Source of the DNA: Wallemia ichthyophaga EXF-994
Taxonomy: Eukaryota > Basidiomycota > Wallemiomycetes > Wallemiales > Wallemiaceae
Direction: 5' to 3'
Length of the DNA: 64,000 nucleotides
Assembly (NCBI RefSeq): GCF_000400465.1
Contig: NW_008806292.1
Coordinates: 62,001-126,000, forward strand
Under the pieces are notes generated by a model. The model ran no database searches, had not been told where the DNA came from, and was given only the letters and a program-made list of their open reading frames with translations. Made by a program: the position numbers and the translations under genes. Positions 10,284 to 20,533 of the stretch are shown here, piece after piece (position 1 is the first letter of the stretch; every line of letters begins with the position of its first letter).

Positions 10284-11584
10284 GTCGTAGTTTAGTCTCG
10301 AGAAGGTGTAACGGTGGATTTGAAGGAATAAACAGAAATTTGTGTAAAATTTATAAAATCCTTTGAAGAGCTTAGGGATTAGATATAGCACAATCCAACA
10401 CCCACTCTGCACTTGTCACCATCTTTCCGAATCTCAGTCCGATGATTCAGTTACACACGCAGCAAACAAGTAAATAAAGCTTCAAGATGGCCTTAGATGC
10501 ATTCGATTGATACAGCTAGTAAATCTACCATGTTCAAATCAAATTCTCAGGAATGTAACTCATTTACTCAATTTGGAATACTAGTAAATTATCGAAGCAC
10601 ATTGTAGCGTGTTACAGCGTGCTATAACTTTCATTTTGATCTAAATCTCAGTCACCTCCACATCAACTACTCCAACACATAAAACAAGAGTGGAGGTCGT
10701 CGCGTCGATCAACATCACATCGGCAGGTCTTTTATACTATGTATCGTGAATTTTAAAGTCCTGTAAATCTATTACGGCCATTTAAACTAACTCGTCTTGG
10801 ATACCAATACATGCGATTAAACTGCACGGAGGCATTCACCCACCGGTCAGTGCGTTCCTTTGAGTGATATGCCTTTACAGCAATACCGGCAACCAAATAT
10901 CATCTGATTCATGTCCATGTACTTATTAATATCACTCAAACACTTCGGGGTCATTCATGATCGTGCCTTAAATCGATCGATGATGTTCAATTCTCCCCTT
11001 GATTCACTCCTAAACATTGCTGAATAATCACAGTGTAATCGTTTAAGTTTTTTTTTACTATTTCTTAATGCCCTTGTTATCGCATTCATCCCCTCGATCT
11101 GCAGTGTGGGTAGTTGAATGCATACCAACTTTTAGTTTACTTAGATTTGTGACTATAAAAAACATTCATGCTGCCTTAGATGATTTGCAATTGTTTGTAT
11201 ATATGCTGTGTCACGGGTCTTTTATACATCTTAAACTTAGTTCGATTTTGCTTGATGACTTTCACTCTGCAATGCAAAATTTGTGGTGACGTCGTTTGTC
11301 CACTTATTCACGGCCAGACGCTCTAGCCAATCATATCCCTTTAGACAATCCCACTTGGAAGATAAGAGAAAGTATAGGATACAATCCCAAAGTCTTCAAA
11401 ATTAAGAACTATCTATACTTATCAATTGTATTCTTTGGTGATGAAATCTGAATACATTTTTAAGACGGTAAATAGTTAAAACTACGTCCATAAATACTTC
11501 TTAAAGCATGAGGAGTCAAAGGGCTTGCTGAATTTACTGGAAGCATTCTTGACTAGCGCCTTAATTTGTAAATTGTTGGTGGTT

Positions 11585-12200
11585 CTCAGTTACGCTGAAC
11601 CACCGGAGTATCTTCGGTACGTAGTCAATTGCGATTTGAGGAACTCGTAAAGGGCTTTTAGAGAGTGTGCGTTTCTGAGTAATGGACCCAATTCGAACCG
11701 AATATTGATCTTGGTAATCTTTCTTCTCAATGTAATTCTGGCTATTTTATGTCTTTTCAATGAAGAATCCATGCGAGATGGTGTTCTCTGTGCCACACGC
11801 ACTGCATTTAGGTGAATCTATCAGTCGGAAACGGTCGCAGTAGGACTTATTCGTAGGGAAATGCCCTGAGCGTAGCTGGGTGGCTAGGCATCTCGTTGCT
11901 ATGGGCAGTTCATTGAGTATATTGGCCGTTTTTGCTGCTGTTAGCCTTCCAGCTGATTTTTTGCGGCGTTGGACTTAAAGTCTGAAATTTTGGAGGCTTC
12001 TAATTTTAGGGGTGTTGTACAGTGCTCGCGCATTCTGCGTCGCATTGGTGTGTATGAAGTTTTGAGTTTTAGGTTACTCCACACATTCCAGTGGGTCGGC
12101 TGTGTCCTACCCTCGTTAGCTATTCTGTCCGCTATTTAGTTACCTTAAATATCCACATGTCCTGGGATCCAGTTCAATTGGGCTTTTCTTAATGGGATTC
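11585..12200 (-). mobile_element. Decayed 3' end of a non-LTR (LINE) retrotransposon: RNase H and CCHC-like tail
   Basis: Reading the minus strand from about 12180, fragments in shifting frames give QLNWIPGHVDI, then GN-stop-IADRIANEGRTQPTHWN, matching the ribonuclease H tail of LINE elements (WIPGHxxIxGNExAD). After a stop and frame change comes LATQLRSGHFPTNKSYCDRF, then SPKCSACGTENTISHGFF, the Cys-x2-Cys...His region found at the C-terminus of Tad/I/Jockey-type ORF2 proteins. A third frame gives RNAHSLKALYEFLKSQ, the usual last helix. At least one in-frame stop and two frameshifts show it is dead. No reverse transcriptase or endonuclease part is seen upstream, so the copy is 5'-truncated or eroded. 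Confidence 0.75.
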
Positions 12201-12361
12201 TTAAACTTATTAAAAATGCTCAAATTTTAAATATTAAGTGAAAAAATTTGTAAGATTCACTATAGCGCGTGGGTTGGCGGTCAACGAATGCACATCTTGC
12301 CTTTTCCTAGATTCACGTGCCCGGGCCGTCGACCACTACGAAGCGCTTTAATAATTTCTGG

Positions 12362-12436
12362 AATCTCAGCAACTAGCTGCAATCTCTTTTTTGGTCTGCA
12401 GTCGCAGAGTTTTGCGTTCGAATCCCGGCGAGATAA
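12362..12436 (+). tRNA. tRNA-like relic (probable pseudo-tRNA)
   Basis: A 75-nt stretch ends with GTTCGAATCC, a perfect polymerase III B-box core and T-loop. Its ends pair ATCTC with GAGAT (5 of 7 acceptor pairs), and its length is right for a tRNA. The T-stem and anticodon stem do not pair properly (a TCTGC/GCAGA hairpin has only a 4-nt loop), and the A-box is imperfect. It is therefore a decayed tRNA gene, a tRNA-derived fragment or chance. No amino acid can be assigned. Confidence 0.25.
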
Positions 12437-12739
12437 AAAATATCGATTAAATTTGTAGTCGATCTTCAGTATGTAAGGTTTAAGTATGGCTTATTTTAAA
12501 ATATAAATCGAAGCCAACCCAGTCTACGTCTGTAATCTGAATCAACCGAAAGTGGCAAGGTGCAACGAAAGGGGTGTTGAGACTTTGAGAGCGAATTTAA
12601 AGCGTAATTTCAGGCAAAAGATTCACTCGTAAGGACTCCTTTTTTAATTTCCTAGCAAAAAGCCAATCTCAGCCCTCGAACTCCAAATTTCAATGGATCT
12701 CCTCTTGTAATCACCCATCGAACATCAGACAATATAATA

Positions 12740-15287
12740 ATGCAGTCAGGCGTCTACAAGGACGTTGATAAAGGTTTAGCTGCCTGTGAGAATACTTGTA
12801 CTGCTTCTTTCAGCCCTCATGAAGATATGGCTAGACCCGGATGGGGTGAAGAAGCCTCAAGAGTCTACGAATCCACAAAGGAAAGGTTTGTACGATTCGC
12901 GCGGCATTAAAGTGTGCTCACGTAACTCTCAGACTCCTAACCACTATCGGTGGCACAAAGTCTTTACTGTCAGATGTTCAGAACTTTAACTCATCCGCAT
13001 GGATGATGCATTATCCTGGTTTAGACGTTGGCGCTGCATCTACACAACAGCAATCCAATTCACTCCATAGAACTGTTTCCTTCGATGATACTTCCCAGCC
13101 AGGTGTCAACCAAAGCGTTGTAGCTAATCCAAATGAAATCCAAGTTCTCAAATTGGACTTGAAACTCGGCTCATCATCAGCACATCCTTCTGCTCTCGTC
13201 AATAGCCTTGAAAAATCATCAATAGCTACCCTCCTTGACTCCAGATTGTCAAAATCTTCACAGCACCTCGATGCCTTATCAACCAGAATCAAGGACACCT
13301 CCTCCAAAGTTCTTGTCACTGGTGATTTGAATAGCGGTAAATCGACTTTCGTCAATGCTATCCTCAGACGTAACGTCATGCCTTCCAATCAACTCCCAAC
13401 GACCACACTGTTCTGTGAAGTGCATCCAGTTGAGGAGCACCCAGAAAAGATTGAACAAGTTCATCTTATCAAAAGCGTCAAAGATTCTTACTCGCCAACT
13501 GATTCATCCACCTTCAAGCCTCACTCACTTGAAGACCTTGAGGTACTCTGCGAAGAGAACGAAACAAATCCAAATCCGCCACTTCTTAAAGTTTATTTAA
13601 ATGATCCTAGGGCTGCTCATAACAGCTTGCTCTCTAATGGTACAGTTTCCATCTCACTGATAGACGCTCCTGGTCTCAACCTCGACACACTCTCGACAAC
13701 CGCTCTCTTCGCACGTCAAGAGGAAATTGACGTAGTTGTTTTCGTTCTTAGCGCTGAAAATAGATTGACTCTTTCAGCTAAGGAGTTTTTAGTACAGGCT
13801 AGTCATGAAAAAGCTTGCGTGTTCTGCGTTGTCAATGGATGGGACAGAATCAGTGAAAGAAATAAAGAGAAATGTAAGAAAGGTGTACTCGATCAACTCA
13901 AGAGTATCTCCAATGAAACTTGGGTTGACAGGGAGGAGCTTGTTCACTTTGTCGATTCAACCGCTGTCGAGGTCGACCAAGATGCAGACAACGCGTCTCG
14001 TTTCGCTAGACTCGAAGATTCATTGAGAAATTTTGTACTCTTCAATCGCCAAAAGTCAAAGCTGGCACCAGCAGCCAGATTCCTGACTCATCTCCTCTCA
14101 GATGTGAACTTGCTATCAAAGGCTAATGTAAAAGTAGCTGATGAGGAATTGGAGATGGCAAAGAAAGAGCTCATACGTGTCAAACCAATACTCGATATGA
14201 TGCGGAAGAAGAGAGAAAGTTTACAAGACGAGTTGGAAAGAATAGAGAACGAAGCTGTGGAAACACTCGGCAAGTACACAAAGAATGAAATTGAAATTGC
14301 ACTCAACGAAATTGCTAACGGTAGATTAGCTTCGGACAAAGTTAGTATGCCAATTTACGAAGGAATTTTATCTATATACCCATACGCGCGTGCTGTTAAA
14401 CATGCTTTGCTTCAATCGCTCGATCTCACCGTCCACGATATCGAAAACCACGTCAGGGACGTGACTGGACAGCAAGTAAGGCACGTTCAAAGCATTGGCA
14501 ACGATGCTCTTCCTGAAGGCGTAGATCGTGTGAAGAGAGTGTTCGTGAAAGAAGCCATGTTCAAGTCACGTTCCAAGGTCAACACATCAACTGTTGGTAT
14601 AAAACTTTCACAGAAGGCTCACAACCTTGATATCTCACCTCGCGAAATATTTAACACAACGCAATTTCTCATCTTTAAAAAGGTTGAGGATAGTAAGGTA
14701 GATGAAGAGCAGGAGGAGAGTTCGATTTTGGGTGCCCTCAGTCTTGCAGTTGGTGCTATCACAATGGTCGGTGGCAAGACGATGGGTATGAGAGGATTTG
14801 TAGAGGGTGCTGTTAGGATCAGCAACTTGTGGGGATCCGATAGAGTACGTCAATGGGCTGCACCTGCAGTTGGCGTTTTGGGTGAGTATATTTTTTTGTC
14901 GTGAAGTAGTCACTCATTTTCTTAGTCTTCGGTGCCGCTACTTATTACATCTATGAGCTGCCAAGAATGATACCAAAGACGATCGGTACATCGATCAAGA
15001 AGTCGCTGGAATCATCAGCTGAGCCATCGCTTTCAATTGATAGCACATCAGACAATTACAATGAAGTGCATCAAGTGCGTGTCGAGCGCGAGACACGCAA
15101 AGTGCTTCGACTTGCTTCTTGGGATGTGAAGGAGAAATTCAGAGCGACGCTTGAAACACACGCCGCTGAATGCCAGAGAGCAGAGCAAGGTGAAGCTAAA
15201 GCCAAGAAGGCTATTGAATGGTTCGATAGCGTCTGCATGAAGGTGGAAGGATTGCGCAAACTCGGTGGACTTGGAGAATCGCGTTAG
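12740..15287 (+). CDS. FZO1: Mitofusin, outer-membrane fusion GTPase
   Basis: Three exons (12740-12885, 12933-14881, 14926-15287; introns 47 and 44 nt) encode about 818 aa. The dynamin-like GTPase has G1 GDLNSGKST at ~179-187, G3 DAPGLN at ~293 and G4 NGWDRI at ~350. Heptad-rich helices follow (DEELEMAKKELIRVKPILDMMRKKRE). The C-terminal hydrophobic region is split by the last intron (around VGVLVFGAATYYIYELPRM), then a second coiled coil ends the protein. This is the plan of Fzo1, which tethers and fuses mitochondrial outer membranes. The first exon was set by an in-frame ATG and a standard donor/acceptor that join ESTKER to LLTTIGGTKS. Confidence 0.93.
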
Positions 15288-15433
15288 TATAATCTAGTAC
15301 CATTACACACACCACTCTTGTATAATTCTATGATTTTATGATTATATTACTTCTCATAAACATTTTCATATCCGATTGTCCTTCCAGTATTATGATTTAT
15401 GTCTTGCAGCTACGACCAAGACGAAATTAGCGC

Positions 15434-17064
15434 ATGGCACCAAAGGTGCGACCAAGACCGCGGGCACGGCAGCATGAGCCGGAAGTGGATATTATAAGCA
15501 GTGGCAGTCCTGGTGGTAGTGGTAGTGGTACACAGGCGCGTGCATCAACTTCGAAATCGACCACGCCAACTCGAGTCACAGCGATGAACAGCGCGGATAA
15601 GATTGTTGACAATGATGATTTCTTTATTCGTAATACAGGCGCAATGTGGAAGCGCAACTTTCTCAAGTCTGCCAAGCGTACGCGTGGTGATGAAGAGCAG
15701 GAGAAGAATGAAGATAAGGATAAGAATGGCGTGATAGATTTATCTTCTAGTAGCGAACATTCATTCACCGACGAAGACGACGATAACCCCGCGTCTAGTT
15801 CACCCGTATACGGTGAGAACGAAGATGGTAGTATGCCTGAACGACCACGACGCCGTCGCAAGCGAGCAAACAACATCAAACAGCACCCCTTGCCTGAATG
15901 GACAAATCCCAGAATACGAGGGCAAAAAATGGTTGCACAGGGTGGCCAACACACGCTTGTGAATGCTTCTGAGACTTTTGAACAACACTTTGAGGACGAT
16001 CTCGACTCACAGGTTGAAGTGAGGGATAGAAAGGACGATAGCGGGCGAGGATCGTCGCACGTAGAACTCACACCTCCACCAACGATCATATCGCGAACGA
16101 CGGTGACGCGACCGCTTCAAAACGTCTACGAGCAAAATGAGAATGAGGAGGAGGTATTCGACTTGACAGAAACGGTGAATCTCAACCCAACTCTTCTGGC
16201 TATACGCGAGAACATGAAGAAGAACCCAGCACCTCAGACTGTCAGTGCTGGTACCGGACCTGAGATAATCGATATAAAGTGCAAGATTATCATAAATACA
16301 CGTGCGAGCAAGAAGTACACAGGAATGGAACAGCACGATGCGATGCAGTTCGGCGAGCTCAACAAATCATTCAGATACAGACGCGCGGATAGCTTCGAAT
16401 CGCTGTTCAGATATCTCGCACAGAAGGACGTGCTCAACACACAACTCGATGGCGTCGTCATGACTTATGAGCGCCACAGAGTCTTCACAGGTGCTACACC
16501 TGAGTCACTGAATATGTGGGATAAGGCAGATATGGAGGCGATGACGGCATCGACGTATGACTTTCTCAAAGAAAAGAGACGACTGCAGTACATGGAACAA
16601 GTAGAGAGAGCAAGGTTTGAGGAAGAGGAGGAGCGTCGAAATAGAATCGAGCAGGAGGAGGAAGTTGTTAAGGAGGCAGAAGATCGTGAAAGCAGCTCTG
16701 ATATCGAGTTTGTTGGTGCTTCTCAGAGACCTTCTCTGAAGCAGACTCCACGGCCACCTCCTAATGCACAACCATCTCCTAATAGGATCAGAATCACTCT
16801 GCGTGGTATGAATAGGGATGAGGAGTATAAGATACAGATCCCTGTAGAGAAGAAATGCTCTGTTCTACTCAGCTCTTACCTCACCTACTTTAAAATCGAT
16901 CATGGTCAGGCTTCATCCTATGAGCTGGATTTGAATGGCGATAGATTGGATCTGAATGATGCAGTCGAGAATACAGATCTCGAAGACGAGGAGTGAGTAT
17001 TGTGAAATAACACCATATTTCACTAACACACTGAAGTCTGCTTAACGTAATCAAAAAGCGGTAA
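15434..17064 (+). CDS. RAD60/ESC2/NIP45-type protein with two SUMO-like domains
   Basis: Exon 15434-16992, a 44-nt intron and a tiny exon 17037-17064 give 528 aa. The last exon adds DLLNVIKKR and completes the SUMO-like domain end ENTDLEDEDLLNV; the unspliced frame would stop after DEE. The N-terminal half is disordered and basic/acidic with SIM-like clusters (GVIDLSSSSEHSF, VFDLTETVNL). A first SUMO-like domain spans roughly residues 280-370 (EIIDIKCKIIIN to TPESLNMWDKADMEAM). A charged coiled coil leads to a second at the C-terminus (RIRITLRGMNRDEEYKIQIP). Rad60/Esc2 bind Ubc9 and SUMO pathway proteins and support the SMC5/6 and replication-stress responses. The exact orthologue name is uncertain. 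Confidence 0.85.
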
Positions 17065-17128
17065 TAGTACTAGCAAGCATGTTGTAAAAATGTAAAACCT
17101 CTGTATAAATAATTATCATTATAAGCAA

Positions 17129-19136
17129 CTAATCACTTTCAACTTGTATGGCATCATCTTCGTCTGCACCACTTGCACTTTGCTTACGTGCTTTCTTCTT
17201 AGGTGGACCATCAGAGTCCTTATCTTTAGAATTCTTGGCAGTGGACATTTTAGCGTCTCCATCATCGTCCTCATCTTCTGAGTCACTTTCAGATGGGGAG
17301 CCTTCATCGGAAGAGGAAGCTTGGAAATCTTCGTCTTCTTCGGATTCCTCGTCTTCACCACCACCCGCTGTAGCTGTAGGTTGCTTGCGTGCGCTTTTAT
17401 CGCCATCATCCATATCTGAGTCGCTGTCAACTGCAGCCTGCAATGGTGCGCCGATCATATTCTCATTGAGGCTGTTCTTGGTCTTGATTTTCCTACTAGA
17501 GAGATATTCTTCGAGTGGCTCGTGCTCCTCGCGGTTTATTCCACTGAAAACGTTCTCTGTACCCGATCTCTGCACTACACGTAAATCAAACGTACGACTC
17601 GAACTGATTGCACCGCCGACTCTAATAAAACGTTAGTTGAAAGTAATCATGGTGTAAGCGTAGAGCGTACCTAGAAAACTGGGCCGACTGAATATCATTG
17701 AATGGGATGTAAATAGGTTGTTTGGTCATGAAAAGCAGTGACTTCTCCATCACATAGAGATCACCTTGGTTGGCCTTGACGTTGCACTTGATCGCAGGTT
17801 GATTGTTGTAGCTGGAGCATTTGTTAGATGTCGTGTATTAAACCAACAAAGCGCACCTCTTGAATGTCTTTGGAGTAGTTATATCTTTACCACTCAAACC
17901 TCTAAACACTTGAGCAACAACCTCGTAAGCAGGAGCATCGTAATGCTTCTGCAATCTGTCACCATATTTTTCGCTAATCTCTGACTCTTCCATGTTTATA
18001 GTAGCGTCCAATTCCTCGTTCGTAGGGAATTGCATTGTGATGTATGGATACTTTGTCTGACCCTGTCTGATAGGAGGATCCAGCGCGACGACCAATAAGA
18101 CGTGCATTTCGTCAGTCTTTGGGAGGACGAACAAGCGTCTAATAGAGGAGTAGAGAATTTTGTAATCATAAGTTTTACCTCTAAGTCTGATGAAGGTTGG
18201 GTACATGTCAATTTCGTAGCGACCTCTAGGAGTGACGACGAGGATATCATTGAACACAACCAAACCATCGCCAGATACCTGACCAATCTCAGCTTTGTCT
18301 TTGATTTGATCGTGGAAGAGTTGAGCTGCGGAATGCTCTTCTTGATCGTTATCGTCTTCCTTCTCTCCGATAATCTCACGAGACTTTTCTGAGTTTGGTA
18401 TGTAAAATCTCATTTCAACGAGTTCATCAGCTTTACGTGATGAGCTTGAAGAGGAGTCTGTGGGTTCGCCTTGAGCAGAAGCAGTTGGATCAATGAATTC
18501 GAGAGAAACTTCAGTTTTGGAAGCAATATTGGAATTAGCAATTTTGTGAACTGGAATATCGAACATAGTTCTACCAGATACCTGGAAACTAAGATCTTCG
18601 CCTGATTTGATAGAAATATGAGTGGGTGACTGTATTTCAAATCAAAGCACCCACCTCTATACTCTGTTTTACCCCAATTCCAACCTTTGAAAGAAATTTC
18701 ACGAGTTTCAATTGAAACGCCGTAGAATTCCTTTACAGTTTTGCTAAGTCTTTCAAAGTCATCTCTAACTAAGCCATCAAAGACCTCTCTATGTCTATCG
18801 CTTTTAAATCCAATTTTAAGCTGGAAATTTCTAGCCACTCTGGTATACGTATAGTGTGAGCTGTGTAGGAGGTTGAGCAAGCCCTAACAAACCTCATCCA
18901 TTGCATATGAGAGATATCTTCAGCAGAGATTGTAACTAAATTATTTTGAGATTTCCAACCTAAACCGCCTTGTTGTAATCTCAGGACTGTGATTGACTTT
19001 GTTAAAAGGCCTAATATCATATGTATTTTAACTAACTTCCTGGAATTGGATCTAAATTGTGGTATATCTTCTCAAAGCTTTTTATACATTTAGCTTATTT
19101 TTGGATATTATAGAGCAGAACTCACTCGACGGACAT
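17129..19136 (-). CDS. POB3: FACT complex subunit POB3 (SSRP1 without HMG box)
   Basis: About seven exons encode roughly 570 aa. The start at 19136 gives MSV + DFEKIYHNLDPIPG, then ILRLQQGGLGWKSQNN, HMQWMRVARNFQLKIGFKS and ISFKGWNWGKTEYRGEDLSF after splicing, all characteristic of the Pob3 N-terminal and structure-specific recognition domains. The middle double-PH domain carries MYPTFIRLRGKTYDYKILY and GLSGKDITTPKTFK. The C-terminus is an acidic Asp/Ser/Glu tail ending in a Lys-rich patch, with no HMG box, as in fungi. With Spt16 it forms FACT, which removes and redeposits H2A-H2B during transcription and replication. Two ACGCGT sites 22-38 bp upstream of the start suggest G1/S control. Confidence 0.93.
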
Positions 19137-19157
19137 GATGGTTGTAAGTGAAGCGTT

Positions 19158-19174
19158 ACGCGTGAGTTACGCGT
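19158..19174. promoter_or_regulatory. Paired MluI cell-cycle boxes upstream of POB3
   Basis: ACGCGT occurs at 19158-19163 and again at 19169-19174, with a third near match (ACGCGA) at 19180-19185. ACGCGT is the MCB bound by MBF (Mbp1/Swi6 family) to switch on genes at G1/S. The cluster lies 22 bp from the POB3 start codon. That it regulates POB3 is inferred from position and from FACT's role in replication. Confidence 0.5.
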
Positions 19175-19390
19175 CATTTACGCGATTGTAACGCCTGACA
19201 TAGTTTGTTACATCGTTGATTACATTCTATAATAGTGTTAATACCTTTGTATCTCACCTCTAAACGATACTTAGAGGACAATGCAAGTCACTGATACTAC
19301 ACAGAAAGATGCGTAAAAGTTCCAATTTAACACTCACAGTAGGATCCTCATCCACCCTTGAAATTCCTGAATCGCTTAAGATGTAAATTA

Positions 19391-19398
19391 TGACGTCA
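19391..19398. promoter_or_regulatory. CRE-like TGACGTCA upstream of the HPt gene
   Basis: A perfect TGACGTCA palindrome, 236 bp before the start of the YPD1-like gene. Atf1/Sko1-type bZIP factors, targets of the Hog1 pathway, bind this sequence in other fungi. A feedback link is speculation. Confidence 0.3.
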
Positions 19399-19633
19399 CT
19401 ACGTTGAAAAGTACTCAGAATTAAATGATTTAAATTTATATGTAAGAGGCCCACACAATCGCTGCAAATAAGCTACAAAATTTTGAAATTTGTAAAACGA
19501 TTACATCAGTGATCATGTAGTGGAGCGCTCTGAACTCAACCCCCTTCCATCATCATCATTGACTCAGAAACTAAACGCAGACGGTTAGTTGAAATTAAGA
19601 AATAAAACCAAATCTCATTAAAAATTATTTAGA

Positions 19634-20449
19634 ATGTCATCGCCTAGGAATACTTTGGATACATCCGAAAATCCAAATGATCGGTTGAATTCTCCAGTTG
19701 CAAAGAAGGAGAAGCTTTCAGATCTATCTCCGGAGCCACAGCCTGAATCTTCTCAAGGCGATGACAAGTCTTCAAAGCCTCCAAAGCCTTCAAGTCCATC
19801 GCATGATGTTGAGGCGCACAAGTCAGACAAGTTGGATGATTCTAAGAAACATACCGAAAATTCTTCTAATCTCAATGATCAAGACAGCCCCGCTAAACCT
19901 AACAAAGATGAAGAATCACCTCAAAATGAACCTAAAGATCAAGACAAAGAAGACAAAGAAGACACTCCAACTCACAAGACCACTGAAACAGACACTCCAG
20001 CTGACAATCAGGCTAAAAATGATAAGAAGGAAAGACCTGATCCTAAAAAGCCAGCCGGAATTGTCGATATGGATACATTTGGTCAGATATTGGAAATGGA
20101 TGAGGATGAAAGTGACAGAGATTTCAGTCATGGAATCGTAGTCAACTTCTATGAACAAGCTCACGTCACTTTCGAAGAGTTGGACGACGCTTTAAAGAAA
20201 AAAGACTTACACACCCTTCACACTAAAGGTCATTTCCTCAAAGGTTCCTCCGCCGCTCTTGGTTTAATCAAGGTAAAGGCTTCATGTGAAGCTATCCAAG
20301 TCTATGGCAGATTACAAGACCCAAAGACTCACAAAGAAATTTCTGAGCAAACTGCATTGCAACAAGTCGAGAAAGCTCTTTCAAACGCAAAGGATGAGTA
20401 CGAAGAAGCTGAAGGTTGGCTTAAAGCATTTTATGATGAGCAAGATTAA
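19634..20449 (+). CDS. YPD1: Histidine-containing phosphotransfer protein (YPD1-like) with long acidic N-terminus
   Basis: A single exon of 271 aa. Residues ~150-268 form the HPt four-helix domain: FGQILEMDEDESDRDFSHGI, then the phospho-acceptor motif HFLKGSSAALGL with His at about 200, and a final helix EYEEAEGWLKAFYDEQ. HPt proteins relay phosphate from hybrid histidine kinases to Ssk1 and Skn7 and thereby hold the HOG osmostress MAP kinase pathway off. The first ~145 residues are a Lys/Asp/Glu/Ser/Pro-rich disordered segment not present in yeast Ypd1 (167 aa). The start is the first ATG in the frame, and no closer ATG precedes the HPt domain without truncating it. Confidence 0.88.
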   Translation: MSSPRNTLDTSENPNDRLNSPVAKKEKLSDLSPEPQPESSQGDDKSSKPPKPSSPSHDVEAHKSDKLDDSKKHTENSSNLNDQDSPAKPNKDEESPQNEPKDQDKEDKEDTPTHKTTETDTPADNQAKNDKKERPDPKKPAGIVDMDTFGQILEMDEDESDRDFSHGIVVNFYEQAHVTFEELDDALKKKDLHTLHTKGHFLKGSSAALGLIKVKASCEAIQVYGRLQDPKTHKEISEQTALQQVEKALSNAKDEYEEAEGWLKAFYDEQD

Positions 20450-20533
20450 CTTAATACCATGTATCCCCTTAATTACTTGAAATATTATCTTTCCCGTACC
20501 TAGTACGTCATACGTATTGAGAAGATAGGTTGA

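Larger units (their letters stand above)
10284..12739. other. 2.4 kb gene-poor block with retrotransposon debris
   Basis: No intact gene is visible. The block lies between SKT5-like and FZO1 and contains the LINE relic (11585-12200, minus), a tRNA-like relic (12362-12436) and, at about 10840-10990 on the minus strand, a broken frame with a Cys-Cys...His...Cys spacing. The rest is AT-rich sequence without recognisable coding potential. The only longer frames (plus strand 11068-11289, minus strand 11590-11802) are not genes; the latter is part of the LINE relic. Confidence 0.7.
19137..19633. other. Divergent intergenic region POB3 / HPt gene
   Basis: About 500 bp between two divergent start codons. 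It contains the MCB cluster next to POB3 and a TGACGTCA element at 19391-19398 nearer the HPt gene. No coding signal is convincing; the minus-strand frame 19260-19454 has no recognisable features. Confidence 0.6.

Noticed and set aside
11068-11289. 73-aa plus-strand frame in the gene-free block
   Set aside because: No motif, no splice context and it lies in relic sequence.
15427-16089. 220-aa minus-strand Ser/Leu-rich frame
   Set aside because: Antisense of the RAD60-like disordered region.
19260-19454. 64-aa minus-strand frame in the POB3/HPt spacer
   Set aside because: No domain or signal, AT-rich, no neighbouring exon to join.
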